Positions 1 through 5,578 are shown, numbered from the stretch's first letter. The stretch is DNA of 5,648 nucleotides from Thioalkalivibrio sp. (GCA_018224485.1 JAGTVE010000079.1:1-5648); one strand, 5' to 3'. Notes: generated from the sequence alone by a model not told the origin. Program-made: numbers and translations.

Positions 1-768
1 GCCGTGGCCCTGTGCCTGCTGCCGATGCGCTACAGCAAGCGCGAAACCGGCTTCATTGCCTGGGTCGGCCTGCGCGGCGCGGTCCCGATCATCCTTGCGC
101 TGTTTCCGCTGCTTGCGGGACTTGATCTGGCCGAGTACTTCTTCCATGTGGTCTTCTTCGTGGTGCTGATCTCGCTGTTGGTACAGGGCTGGACGGTGGC
201 CCCCGTTGCGCGCTGGCTGCAGCTGGAACTGCCCCCGACTACGACCCGGGTTCAGCGAACCGAGCTCGACATCCCCGGACAGCAGGAAATGGAACTGGTG
301 GGCTACCGGCTGGCGGAGAACACGCCGGTGGTGCGCGAGGCGTGGTCGAATTTCCGACTGCCGTCGACGGCGCGACTGGTGGCCCACCTGCGCGGCGGGC
401 GTCTGCTGGAGACGCTGGAGATCCTCGACCTGCGCTCGGGGGATCACCTGTACATCATGGTCGCGCCCGCGGACCTGCCGGACCTGGACCGCCTGTTCGT
501 TGCCGCCGAGGTCCCGGAACGGCTCAGCGAGCGCAGCGTCTTCGGCGAGTTCGCGCTGAACGGCACCGCGCAGCTGGGTGCGGTCGCGATGGCCTACGGC
601 GCCGCCGTGCCGCCGGAGCACCAAGGGCTGACGCTGGAGGAGTTCCTGCGTGCGCAATTGCCGGTCGAGCCGGTGGTCGGCGATGCGGTGGATCTCGATC
701 GGGTGCGGCTGGTGGTCCGGGAGATGGAAGGGGCGCGCATCACGCGGGTCGGCCTGAAGCTGCTCTGA
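1..768 (+). CDS. nhaP2: K+/H+ antiporter NhaP2 (CvrA) type, C-terminal part; 5' end outside window
   Basis: This is the last 255 codons of a CPA1-family cation/proton antiporter, an inner-membrane protein that exchanges cytoplasmic K+ (or Na+) for protons. The frame is open at base 1, so the N-terminal membrane segments are missing. Visible parts, counting the first codon as residue 1: the conserved transmembrane motif WVGLRGAVPIILA at 21-33, another hydrophobic helix at about 46-61 ending in LLVQG, and then a soluble tail. The tail has a TrkA_C/RCK_C-like region at about 95-170 (RLAENTPVV ... LRSGDHLYIMV) and a CorC/HlyC-type transporter-associated domain at about 178-255 (FGEFAL ... VVGDAVDLDRVRLVV). 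This order matches remembered E. coli NhaP2 (about 578 residues) closely. The tail probably senses ligand or nucleotide and gates transport; that is family knowledge. The gene converges with rep. Exact ion selectivity cannot be read from this fragment. Confidence 0.9.
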   Translation, partial: AVALCLLPMRYSKRETGFIAWVGLRGAVPIILALFPLLAGLDLAEYFFHVVFFVVLISLLVQGWTVAPVARWLQLELPPTTTRVQRTELDIPGQQEMELVGYRLAENTPVVREAWSNFRLPSTARLVAHLRGGRLLETLEILDLRSGDHLYIMVAPADLPDLDRLFVAAEVPERLSERSVFGEFALNGTAQLGAVAMAYGAAVPPEHQGLTLEEFLRAQLPVEPVVGDAVDLDRVRLVVREMEGARITRVGLKLL

Positions 769-810
769 GATCGGGGGCAGGCAGAGGGCCGTATTCTCGC
801 CCGCGGGCTG

Positions 811-826
811 GCCCCCTGCGGGGCTT
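811..826 (+). terminator. Weak candidate intrinsic terminator after nhaP2
   Basis: A five-base stem GCCCC (811-815) pairs with GGGGC (820-824) around a CTGC loop and is followed by only two T residues. It lies 43 bases past the nhaP2 stop. The missing T-tract makes intrinsic termination doubtful. The neighbouring REP hairpins could serve the same role. Confidence 0.2.
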
Positions 827-838
827 GACCGGCCCCTT

Positions 839-929
839 GTAGGAGCGAGCCTGCTCGCGAACGCGCCGCAGGCGCGCCAAATGCCGAGGCCAACGCGGCG
901 CCCATTCGCGTGCGAGGCACGCTCCCACA
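839..929. repeat. REPIN: two REP-type hairpins in inverted orientation
   Basis: The left REP (839-861, + strand) begins GTAGGAGCG and has the stem GCGAGC (845-850) / GCTCGC (853-858), ending CGAA. The right REP (905-929, read on the - strand) begins TGTGGGAGCG and has the stem GCGTGC / GCACGC (908-913 and 917-922), also ending CGAA. Heads, tails and spacing correspond, and the stems differ by a complementary A/T swap that preserves pairing. Between them sits a third perfect inverted repeat, CGCGCC (862-867) / GGCGCG (871-876). The layout and the GTRGGAGCG...CGAA consensus match the REPs and REPINs known from Pseudomonas, which are mobilised in trans by RAYT (TnpA-REP) transposases. No RAYT gene lies in this window. 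Confidence 0.8.
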
Positions 930-1029
930 CCACCGCCATGGCCCTTGGGGGAGGTGAGCCCTTTGTGCGACCTGGCGCCTGGGAGGGTCGACCAGGGGGG
1001 CTGGCCTTCCACGCTGCCTCTCGGGCTCC

Positions 1030-1050
1030 TGTGGGAGGCGATCTGCGGTC
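1030..1050 (+). repeat. Possible degenerate third REP at the 3' end of rep
   Basis: The segment starts TGTGGGAG, the same eight-base head as the right REP of the nearby REPIN. The following bases do not form the expected GCG-stem hairpin. It runs into the rep stop codon (1049-1051). It may be a decayed REP or chance similarity. Confidence 0.3.
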
Positions 1051-3103
1051 AGGTGCCGCTCTTCAGCATCGCCTTCAGACCGGCGAGGTGGGCGCGGGCG
1101 GTGAGCTGCTGGGTCTCGGGGTCCGGCGGCTTCGCGTCAGGCCACTCGAGGTGTTCGGGCGGCAGCTCGTCGAGGAAGCGGGAGGGCAGGCACTCGGTGG
1201 TCTCGCCGTAGCGGGTGCGCTGCGCGGCGTAGGTGATGGTCAGGGTCTGCTGGGCGCGCGTGAGGCCGACGTAGGCCAGCCGGCGTTCTTCCTCGACGTT
1301 TTCCTCCTCCAGGCTGACCCGGTGCGGCAGCAGGTCTTCCTCGAAGCCGACGAGGAAGACGTGGGGAAACTCCAGCCCCTTCGCGGTGTGGAGGGTCAGC
1401 AGCTGAACCGCGTCCTCTTCGCTGTTCTCGCGCTGGCGGTCGAGCACGTCCATCAGGCTGATGCGGCCGACGACCTCCTCCAGCGTCAGTGCCTGTTCCT
1501 CCCCGGTCGTGGTCCGGGAGATGCGCCCGATCCAGTCGATGAATTCGCGCACCGCATCCATGCGCCGCCTGGCAGCCCGGGGGCTTGGACTGTTGTCGAG
1601 CAGCCAGGATTCGTAGTCGATGTCCTCGACCAGTCTGGCCAGCACGCGCTCCGGTGCTTCGTCCGCCGCCTGCCGCCGGATTTCTTCGGCCCAGTCAGCG
1701 AAGCGGGAGAGCCGCGCCTGACCCCGGGCGCCGACGGTTTCCGCGAGACCGATCCCGGACGCCGCGCGCAGCAGGGAGCAGCCGCGGGTATGGGCGTGGC
1801 GCCCGAGCTTCTCCAGCGTGGAGGGCCCGATCTCGCGGCGGGGGACATTGATCACGCGCAGGAAGGCGGGGTTGTCGTCGGGGTTGACCAGCAGTCGCAG
1901 GTAGGCCCCGAGGTCGCGGATCTCCGGCCGCTCGAAGAAGGACTGACCGCCACTGATGCGATAGGGAATGCCCTGCTCGCGCAGGAGCTTCTCGAATAGC
2001 CGGGACTGGTGATTGCTGCGGTACAGGACCGCGAAATCGGACCATGTTGCCCGCAGTCGAAAGCGCATGCGCATCAGCTCGGAGACCAGGCGCGCGGTCT
2101 CGGCCTCGGCGTCGGCGCAGCGGATCACGCGGATGGGTTCGCCTTCGCCGAGCGCGCTCCAGAGCCGCTTCTCGAACAGGTGCGGGTTGTTCGCGATCAG
2201 CCGGTTGGCCACCGTGAGGATCCGGTTGGTGGAGCGGTAGTTCTGCTCCAGCTTGATGATCTCCAGGCGCGGGATGTCCTCCCGCAGCCTCGCGAGGTTT
2301 TCCGGACGGGCGCCGCGCCAGGCGTAGATGGACTGGTCGTCGTCTCCAACCACGGTCAGGCCGGGATTCACGCCCACCAGCAGCTGCACCAGGCGGTACT
2401 GCGCGCCATTGGTGTCCTGATACTCGTCCACCAGCAGGTGACGGATCCGATTCTGCCAGCGCTCACGCAGTTCCGGTTCCCGGGACAGTATGTCCACCGG
2501 TCGCTTGATCAGGTCGTCGAAGTCCACCGCGTTGTAGGCGCTGAGTGCCTGTTCGTAGCGCTGGTAGATCCGCGCCGCGTGGTGTTCGGCCGGTTCGTTG
2601 GCCTGGGCCAGTGCCTGTTCCGGCGCCAGCAGCTCGTTCTTCCACCGGCTGATCCGTGCCAGCAGCGTTTCCGTCTCGGCCGGATCGTCGTCGCGATGGG
2701 TGATCTCGCGCAGCAGCTGGCGGCAGTCGGACGGGTCGAGCAGGGAAAAGCCGCTGCGCAGTCCCGAGACCTGCGGTTCGCGGCGCAGGAAGTCCAGCCC
2801 AAGGGTGTGAAAGGTGGATACCCTCAGGCCCCGTGCGCGATCCCGGTCCAGGCGCTCGCGGATGCGCTCGCGCATCTCCCGCGCGGCCTTGTTGGTGAAG
2901 GTGATGGCCACGATCGACCGCGGCGGGATACGGCGTACCTCGATCAGGTGGGCGATCTTTTCCGTGATCACCCGGGTCTTGCCCGAGCCCGCGCCGGCGA
3001 GTACGAGCAGGGGGCGGTCGGTGGTGGTGACCGCGGTGCGTTGCTGGGGGTTCAGTTGAAGCAAGTGGAAGTACCGGTTCGGGGATGGCGGCGCGCGCCG
3101 CAT
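1049..3103 (-). CDS. rep: ATP-dependent DNA helicase Rep (UvrD/Rep family, SF1A)
   Basis: Rep is a 3'-5' single-stranded DNA translocase that unwinds duplex DNA and strips proteins ahead of the replisome, and also acts in replication restart. From the ATG at 3103 it has 684 residues (E. coli Rep has 673). Motifs in order: Q-motif LNPQQ at 17-21, Walker A AGAGSGKT at 36-43, Ia TFTNKAAREM at 68-77, Walker B DEYQDTN at 226-232, motif III VVGDDDQSIYAWRGA at about 251-265, QNYRST near 287-292, then TLHTAKGLEF and RRLAYVGLTRAQ in the C-terminal third. The ending (LPPEHLEW ... AHLAGLKAML) resembles Rep rather than UvrD or PcrA, which favours this name. Start choice: the frame stays open to an ATG at 3214, but the extra 37 residues lack family similarity and cover the probable promoter. 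TTG at 3064 would align best with the E. coli start but has no visible ribosome binding site. The gene diverges from the entericidin gene and converges with nhaP2. Confidence 0.93.
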   Translation of the reverse strand: MRRAPPSPNRYFHLLQLNPQQRTAVTTTDRPLLVLAGAGSGKTRVITEKIAHLIEVRRIPPRSIVAITFTNKAAREMRERIRERLDRDRARGLRVSTFHTLGLDFLRREPQVSGLRSGFSLLDPSDCRQLLREITHRDDDPAETETLLARISRWKNELLAPEQALAQANEPAEHHAARIYQRYEQALSAYNAVDFDDLIKRPVDILSREPELRERWQNRIRHLLVDEYQDTNGAQYRLVQLLVGVNPGLTVVGDDDQSIYAWRGARPENLARLREDIPRLEIIKLEQNYRSTNRILTVANRLIANNPHLFEKRLWSALGEGEPIRVIRCADAEAETARLVSELMRMRFRLRATWSDFAVLYRSNHQSRLFEKLLREQGIPYRISGGQSFFERPEIRDLGAYLRLLVNPDDNPAFLRVINVPRREIGPSTLEKLGRHAHTRGCSLLRAASGIGLAETVGARGQARLSRFADWAEEIRRQAADEAPERVLARLVEDIDYESWLLDNSPSPRAARRRMDAVREFIDWIGRISRTTTGEEQALTLEEVVGRISLMDVLDRQRENSEEDAVQLLTLHTAKGLEFPHVFLVGFEEDLLPHRVSLEEENVEEERRLAYVGLTRAQQTLTITYAAQRTRYGETTECLPSRFLDELPPEHLEWPDAKPPDPETQQLTARAHLAGLKAMLKSGT

Positions 3104-3181
3104 CTGGGCCGTGACAGAATCTACTATGATAAGGGAAGACAGGGGTGACCCGATGCCGGTGGTCGTGAGGTTCGGGGTAGC

Positions 3182-3198
3182 GCCCCGGTTTCCGGGGC
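3182..3198. other. Perfect 7-bp GC hairpin in the divergent region
   Basis: GCCCCGG (3182-3188) pairs perfectly with CCGGGGC (3192-3198) around a TTT loop. No T-tract follows on either strand, so it does not look like an intrinsic terminator. If the rightward transcript starts near TATGAT, the hairpin would lie in the 5' leader of the entericidin gene. If transcription starts later, it is an upstream DNA palindrome and possibly an operator. Its function is not known from the sequence. Confidence 0.6.
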
Positions 3199-3245
3199 AT
3201 TCCTGTCCGTCCACGCGGTCGGGCGTAACATCCGTCCAGGCACAT

Positions 3246-3249
3246 GGAG
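3246..3249 (+). promoter_or_regulatory. Ribosome binding site deciding the entericidin-like start
   Basis: GGAG lies six bases before the ATG at 3256. The in-frame ATG at 3244 overlaps this GGAG and has no comparable site upstream, so 3256 is the preferred start. Confidence 0.65.
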
Positions 3250-3255
3250 AAGAAG

Positions 3256-3414
3256 ATGCGGCGAATCAGGCTCTTTGGAATCCTCATGCTGGGGTTGGTC
3301 GCATTGACCATCACCGGTCTGAGTGGCTGCAGCACCATTGAAGGCTTCGGCAGGGACGTGCAGAAAGGGGGCGAGGCCATCGAGAAAGCGGCGGATCGCG
3401 ACAACGCCAACTGA
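3256..3414 (+). CDS. Entericidin A/B-family small lipoprotein
   Basis: This is a 52-residue lipoprotein. Residues 1-24 form a signal peptide: RRIR positive end, hydrophobic core FGILMLGLVALTITG, then the lipobox LSGC with the lipidated cysteine at 25. Ser at +2 predicts outer-membrane sorting by the usual Lol rule. The 28-residue mature part, CSTIEGFGRDVQKGGEAIEKAA with a DRDNAN tail, matches the entericidin pattern C-N/S-T-x-x-G-x-G-x-D-[IV]-x-x-x-G-x-A-I. In E. coli, EcnA and EcnB are a tandem pair described as antidote and toxin linked to stationary-phase lysis. Here there is one copy, so a toxin-antidote role is not supported by the sequence. An in-frame ATG at 3244 would add four residues. 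The gene precedes ampD by 18 bases and is probably cotranscribed with it. Confidence 0.85.
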   Translation: MRRIRLFGILMLGLVALTITGLSGCSTIEGFGRDVQKGGEAIEKAADRDNAN

Positions 3415-3432
3415 TCGGAAGTCGAGACAGCG

Positions 3433-4053
3433 ATGCGTCGGTTCCTCGAAACGGTCCCGCTCGGTCAGGGCAGTGAGTCCACGGGTGACGCCGGCGCAAC
3501 TGGCGGACTGTGGTGGCACGATGCCAATGTTTGTCCAAGTCCCAACCGTGATGCGAGGCCGCCCGGCCTCGAGCCGGAGCTGATCGTCATCCATGCCATC
3601 AGCCTGCCGCCGGGGGAGTTCGGCGGGCCGTTCATCGAACAGTTCTTCCACAACACGCTTGACACTGCGGCGCATCCGTATTTCGCGCAAATCGCGGAGC
3701 TCAGGGTCTCGGCGCACGCGTTGATCGACCGCAAGGGGCGCGCGATCCAGTTCGTGCCCTTCGAGGAGCGCGCGTGGCACGCCGGGGTCTCCAGCTGGCG
3801 GGGGCGCGAGCGCTGCAACGACTTCTCGATCGGGATCGAACTCGAGGGCTGCGACAGCCGGCCGTTCGCGGCCGTGCAGTACACGACGCTGGCGCGGCTG
3901 ATCCGCTGGCTGGCAGCACGGTACCCGGCGCTCGGCCGCGAGGGCGCCATTGCCGGCCACTCGGACATCGCGCCCGGGCGCAAGACGGACCCGGGTCCCC
4001 ATTTCGACTGGCGTCGCCTGCAGGCGTGCCTGGCGGAGGAATTCCAAGCGTGA
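3433..4053 (+). CDS. ampD: 1,6-anhydro-N-acetylmuramyl-L-alanine amidase AmpD
   Basis: This is a cytoplasmic zinc amidase (amidase_2/PGRP-like fold) that splits the lactyl-L-Ala amide bond of anhydro-muropeptides during peptidoglycan recycling. In species with AmpR/AmpC, its loss raises beta-lactamase expression. The protein has 206 residues; E. coli AmpD has about 183. Zinc ligands by alignment to E. coli are His54, His176 and Asp186, with catalytic Glu136 and Lys184. Diagnostic stretches are ISLPPGEFGGP (56-66), LRVSAH (90-95), RAWHAGVS (113-120), GRERCNDFSIGIELEG (124-139) and GHSDIAPGRKTDPGP (175-189). The N-terminus is about 20 residues longer than in E. coli and Gly/Ser/Thr-rich. The ATG at 3433 is the only ATG or GTG start after the in-frame upstream stop at 3412-3414, and its ribosome binding site is weak (GGAAG at 3417-3421, 11 bases away), so translation may depend on the upstream lipoprotein gene. 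No ampE or ampR is in the window. Confidence 0.95.
   Translation: MRRFLETVPLGQGSESTGDAGATGGLWWHDANVCPSPNRDARPPGLEPELIVIHAISLPPGEFGGPFIEQFFHNTLDTAAHPYFAQIAELRVSAHALIDRKGRAIQFVPFEERAWHAGVSSWRGRERCNDFSIGIELEGCDSRPFAAVQYTTLARLIRWLAARYPALGREGAIAGHSDIAPGRKTDPGPHFDWRRLQACLAEEFQA
4035..4040 (+). promoter_or_regulatory. Strong ribosome binding site for the histidine phosphatase
   Basis: GGAGGA lies inside the end of ampD, nine bases before the GTG at 4050. It supports that GTG as the start and fits translational coupling through the GTGA overlap. Confidence 0.7.
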
Positions 4054-4646
4054 TCATCATCGACCTGCTTCGCCACGGCGAGCCCCGTGGCGGTGTGCGC
4101 TTCCGGGGCAACGGCTGCGACGATCCGCTCAGCGAGCAGGGCTGGCGGCAGATGTGGCAGGCGGTCGGGGAGTCCGTGCACTGGCCGTGGGATGCGGTGC
4201 TGACCTCCCCGCTGGGCCGCTGCCGGGATTTCGCCGAGGCCCTGTGCGCACGTAAACCGACGCCGCTGCGGGTGGTCGACGACCTGCGCGAGGTGGGCTT
4301 CGGTGGCTGGGAGGGGCTCACCCTCGACGAGGTCCGTATCGGCCGGGCGGAGGAGTACCGGCGTTTCTATGCCGATCCGGTGGCCAACCGTCCACATGAC
4401 GCGGAGCCTCTTCCGGATTTTCGCCGACGGGTGGAACGGGCACTGCTGGCCGAGCTCGAGACGGTCGCGACTGGACGGTTTCTGGTCGTCACGCACGGCG
4501 GTGTGATCCGCTCGCTGGTGGGGTGGGTGATGGCAGTCCCGGATCAGCGCATCTTCGGACTGGACTGCGAGTACGCGAGCGTGAGCCAGATCCGTCACGA
4601 CCCCGAGCGGGGCTGGCGGGTCGGATTCACCAATCGCCGGGATTGA
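4050..4646 (+). CDS. Histidine phosphatase superfamily protein (phosphoglycerate mutase/CobC-like)
   Basis: This 198-residue protein belongs to branch 1 of the histidine phosphatase superfamily. The catalytic set is complete: Arg8-His9-Gly10 with the phosphorylated His9, Arg57 in TSPLGRC, Glu81 in LREVGFGGWEGL, and His149 in VVTHGGVIRSL. The small size and the motifs DDPLSEQG (24-31) and FGGWEGLT resemble alpha-ribazole phosphatase (CobC) and other small phosphatases more than glycolytic mutase, but no cobalamin gene is nearby and the substrate cannot be read from the sequence. The GTG start overlaps the ampD stop by four bases (GTGA), behind a good GGAGGA site, so the two proteins are probably made together. 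A role in muropeptide recycling or in nucleotide or cofactor clean-up is open. There is no signal peptide or membrane segment, so it is presumably cytoplasmic. Confidence 0.88.
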   Translation: MIIIDLLRHGEPRGGVRFRGNGCDDPLSEQGWRQMWQAVGESVHWPWDAVLTSPLGRCRDFAEALCARKPTPLRVVDDLREVGFGGWEGLTLDEVRIGRAEEYRRFYADPVANRPHDAEPLPDFRRRVERALLAELETVATGRFLVVTHGGVIRSLVGWVMAVPDQRIFGLDCEYASVSQIRHDPERGWRVGFTNRRD

Positions 4647-4688
4647 GCCCACGTGCCTGCACCGGGTGCGGGTCGGCAGCCAAGGCAG

Positions 4689-4694
4689 TAAACT
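4689..4694 (+). promoter_or_regulatory. Candidate -10 element before the HisN-like gene
   Basis: TAAACT at 4689-4694 shares four of six bases with the sigma-70 -10 consensus and sits 28 bases before the ATG at 4723. No convincing -35 lies 16-18 bases upstream (around 4665-4672 the sequence is G-rich). The 76-base gap after the phosphatase gene allows a separate promoter here, but read-through from ampD is equally possible. Confidence 0.3.
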
Positions 4695-4710
4695 CGCGGC
4701 TTTCGCGAAT

Positions 4711-4714
4711 GGAG
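4711..4714 (+). promoter_or_regulatory. Ribosome binding site deciding the HisN-like start
   Basis: GGAG is eight bases before the ATG at 4723. The frame extends up to a GTG at 4666 without a comparable site, so 4723 is preferred. Confidence 0.65.
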
Positions 4715-4722
4715 CCGCAAAG

Positions 4723-5505
4723 ATGACCCGAAGCCCCTTTCTGGCCGCCGCCCACGCCGCCGCCGATGCTGCGGAGGCGGTGATCCGCCATTACTACGAG
4801 GCCGGCGTGGACATCGAGCTCAAGGCGGACGCGACCCCGGTGACCCGTGCCGACGTGGAGAGCGAGCAGGCGATCCGGGGCATCATCCGCGAACGCTTTC
4901 CGGACCACGGGTTCTTCGGCGAGGAGACCGGGCAGAAGGACATCGATGCCGAATATGTCTGGCTGATCGACCCGATCGACGGGACCAAGAGCTTCGTGCG
5001 CCGCTACCCATTCTTTTCCACCCAGATCGCACTGATGCACCGGGGAGAACTGGTGCTCGGGCTGTCCAACGCGCCGATGTTCGGTGAGCGCGCCTGGGCC
5101 GAGGCCGGGCAGGGGGCCTTCATGAATGACCAGCGGATCGGCGTCGCGCCGACCCTGGACTTGCAGGAGGCCACGCTGTCCACCGGCAATCTGAAGTCCA
5201 TTGCGGAGAGCCCGCGGTGGCCGGACCTCGGCGCACTGGTCGCGCGCGTGAACCGGGTGCGCGGCTACGGGGACTTCTACCACTACCACCTGTTGGCCAG
5301 CGGGTGCATCGATCTGGTCGTGGAGTCGGACGTGAACATCCTGGACATCGCGGCGCTGGCGGTCATCGTGAGGGAGGCCGGGGGCGTGTTCACCGACCTG
5401 GCCGGCGGCGAGCCGGGGCTCGACACCCGGGACGTGCTGGCGGCCGCCAACCCGACGTTGCACGGGGCCGTGCGGGGGATGCTGCCCTGGGGGGCGGCTG
5501 GCTAG
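4723..5505 (+). CDS. hisN: Inositol monophosphatase-family protein, probably histidinol-phosphatase HisN type
   Basis: This 260-residue enzyme has the Li+-sensitive, Mg2+-dependent phosphatase fold. Metal-binding residues are present: Glu67 and Glu68 (FGEETG), Asp83 and Asp86 in WLIDPIDGTKSF (80-91), and Asp208 in NILDIAAL followed by EAGGVFTD. DPIDGTKSF, the later GDFYHYHLLASG (183-194) and the overall length point to HisN-like enzymes, which remove phosphate from L-histidinol phosphate in histidine biosynthesis. SuhB-type inositol monophosphatases usually carry DPLDGTTNF, and CysQ-type nucleotidases DPLDGTKEF. The assignment rests on remembered motifs, so inositol-1-phosphate or another sugar phosphate remains possible. 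No other his gene is in the window, but dispersed hisN genes are common. The ATG at 4723 is supported by GGAG; 19 upstream codons back to GTG 4666 look non-coding. Confidence 0.75.
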   Translation: MTRSPFLAAAHAAADAAEAVIRHYYEAGVDIELKADATPVTRADVESEQAIRGIIRERFPDHGFFGEETGQKDIDAEYVWLIDPIDGTKSFVRRYPFFSTQIALMHRGELVLGLSNAPMFGERAWAEAGQGAFMNDQRIGVAPTLDLQEATLSTGNLKSIAESPRWPDLGALVARVNRVRGYGDFYHYHLLASGCIDLVVESDVNILDIAALAVIVREAGGVFTDLAGGEPGLDTRDVLAAANPTLHGAVRGMLPWGAAG

Positions 5506-5550
5506 CTGTCACGGTCCTGCGCCAGCCCCGGGGGTGGGGGTGCGGCGTCG

Positions 5551-5576
5551 GGCCCTCACCCCCGGCCCTCACCCCC
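5551..5576 (+). repeat. Two tandem copies of a 13-bp C-rich unit
   Basis: The unit GGCCCTCACCCCC occurs twice without a gap (5551-5563 and 5564-5576). A related stretch, GGCCCCTCTCCCG, follows at once and leads into the hairpin. On the - strand the region has four G-tracts of 5, 3, 5 and 3 with loops of 3, 2 and 3 bases, which fits the usual G-quadruplex pattern. Confidence 0.8.
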
Positions 5577-5578
5577 GG

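Larger units (their letters stand above)
769..1048. other. Convergent intergenic region between nhaP2 and rep, with repeats and hairpins
   Basis: These 280 bases lie between the two facing stop codons and hold no gene I can support. They are rich in short inverted repeats: a perfect palindrome GCCCGCGGGC at 799-808, a GCCCC/GGGGC hairpin at 811-824, the REPIN at 839-929, and a possible degenerate third REP at 1030-1050. REP elements are typically found at such convergent 3' ends, where they least disturb expression. The part from about 930 to 1029 shows nothing clear beyond the short palindrome GGTCGACC at 986-993. Confidence 0.8.
3104..3255. promoter_or_regulatory. Divergent promoter region between rep and the entericidin-ampD unit
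   Basis: This region must drive rep leftward and the lipoprotein-ampD unit rightward. An AT-rich island at 3117-3133 stands out in GC-rich surroundings. On the + strand it contains TATGAT (3125-3130), one mismatch from the sigma-70 -10 consensus, and on the - strand TATCAT (3131-3126) lies 23 bases from the rep ATG. No good TTGACA-like -35 sits at the right distance for either. A second weak + strand candidate is TAACAT at 3226-3231. A perfect hairpin lies at 3182-3198. The promoter assignments are inference. Confidence 0.4.

Noticed and set aside
708..715. GCTGGTGG, identical to the E. coli Chi site (also at 4514-4521)
   Set aside because: Two occurrences of a GC-rich octamer within coding sequence are unremarkable at this composition, and the Chi sequence of this host is not known.
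839..929. Short CRISPR-like or rho-independent terminator reading of the repeats
   Set aside because: There are only two inverted, non-identical units with no regular spacers and no T-tract; the REP head and tail consensus explains them better.
881..1999. 372-codon + strand open frame opposite the 3' half of rep, starting in the REPIN
   Set aside because: It lies antisense to a clearly conserved helicase, begins inside a REP, and its translation shows no recognisable domain. Long antisense frames are expected in GC-rich genes.
2009..3148. 379-codon + strand open frame opposite the 5' half of rep
   Set aside because: Its translation mirrors the rep codon bias and shows no recognisable family, and the start has no supporting context.
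3774..4049. Upstream in-frame extension of the phosphatase gene into ampD
   Set aside because: The extension would overlap the AmpD catalytic region. The GTG at 4050 with GGAGGA starts right at the family's N-terminal beta strand and RHG motif.
3256..4053. Toxin-antitoxin module formed by the small lipoprotein and its neighbour
   Set aside because: Only one entericidin-like gene is present, and the neighbour is a standard AmpD amidase, so no antidote partner is visible.
3465..4652. 395-codon - strand frame opposite ampD and the phosphatase gene
   Set aside because: Both + strand genes have full catalytic motifs and good start signals, so this frame is an antisense shadow.
4627..5463. 278-codon - strand frame opposite the HisN-like gene
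   Set aside because: The + strand gene has complete metal-binding motifs; the antisense translation has no recognisable family.
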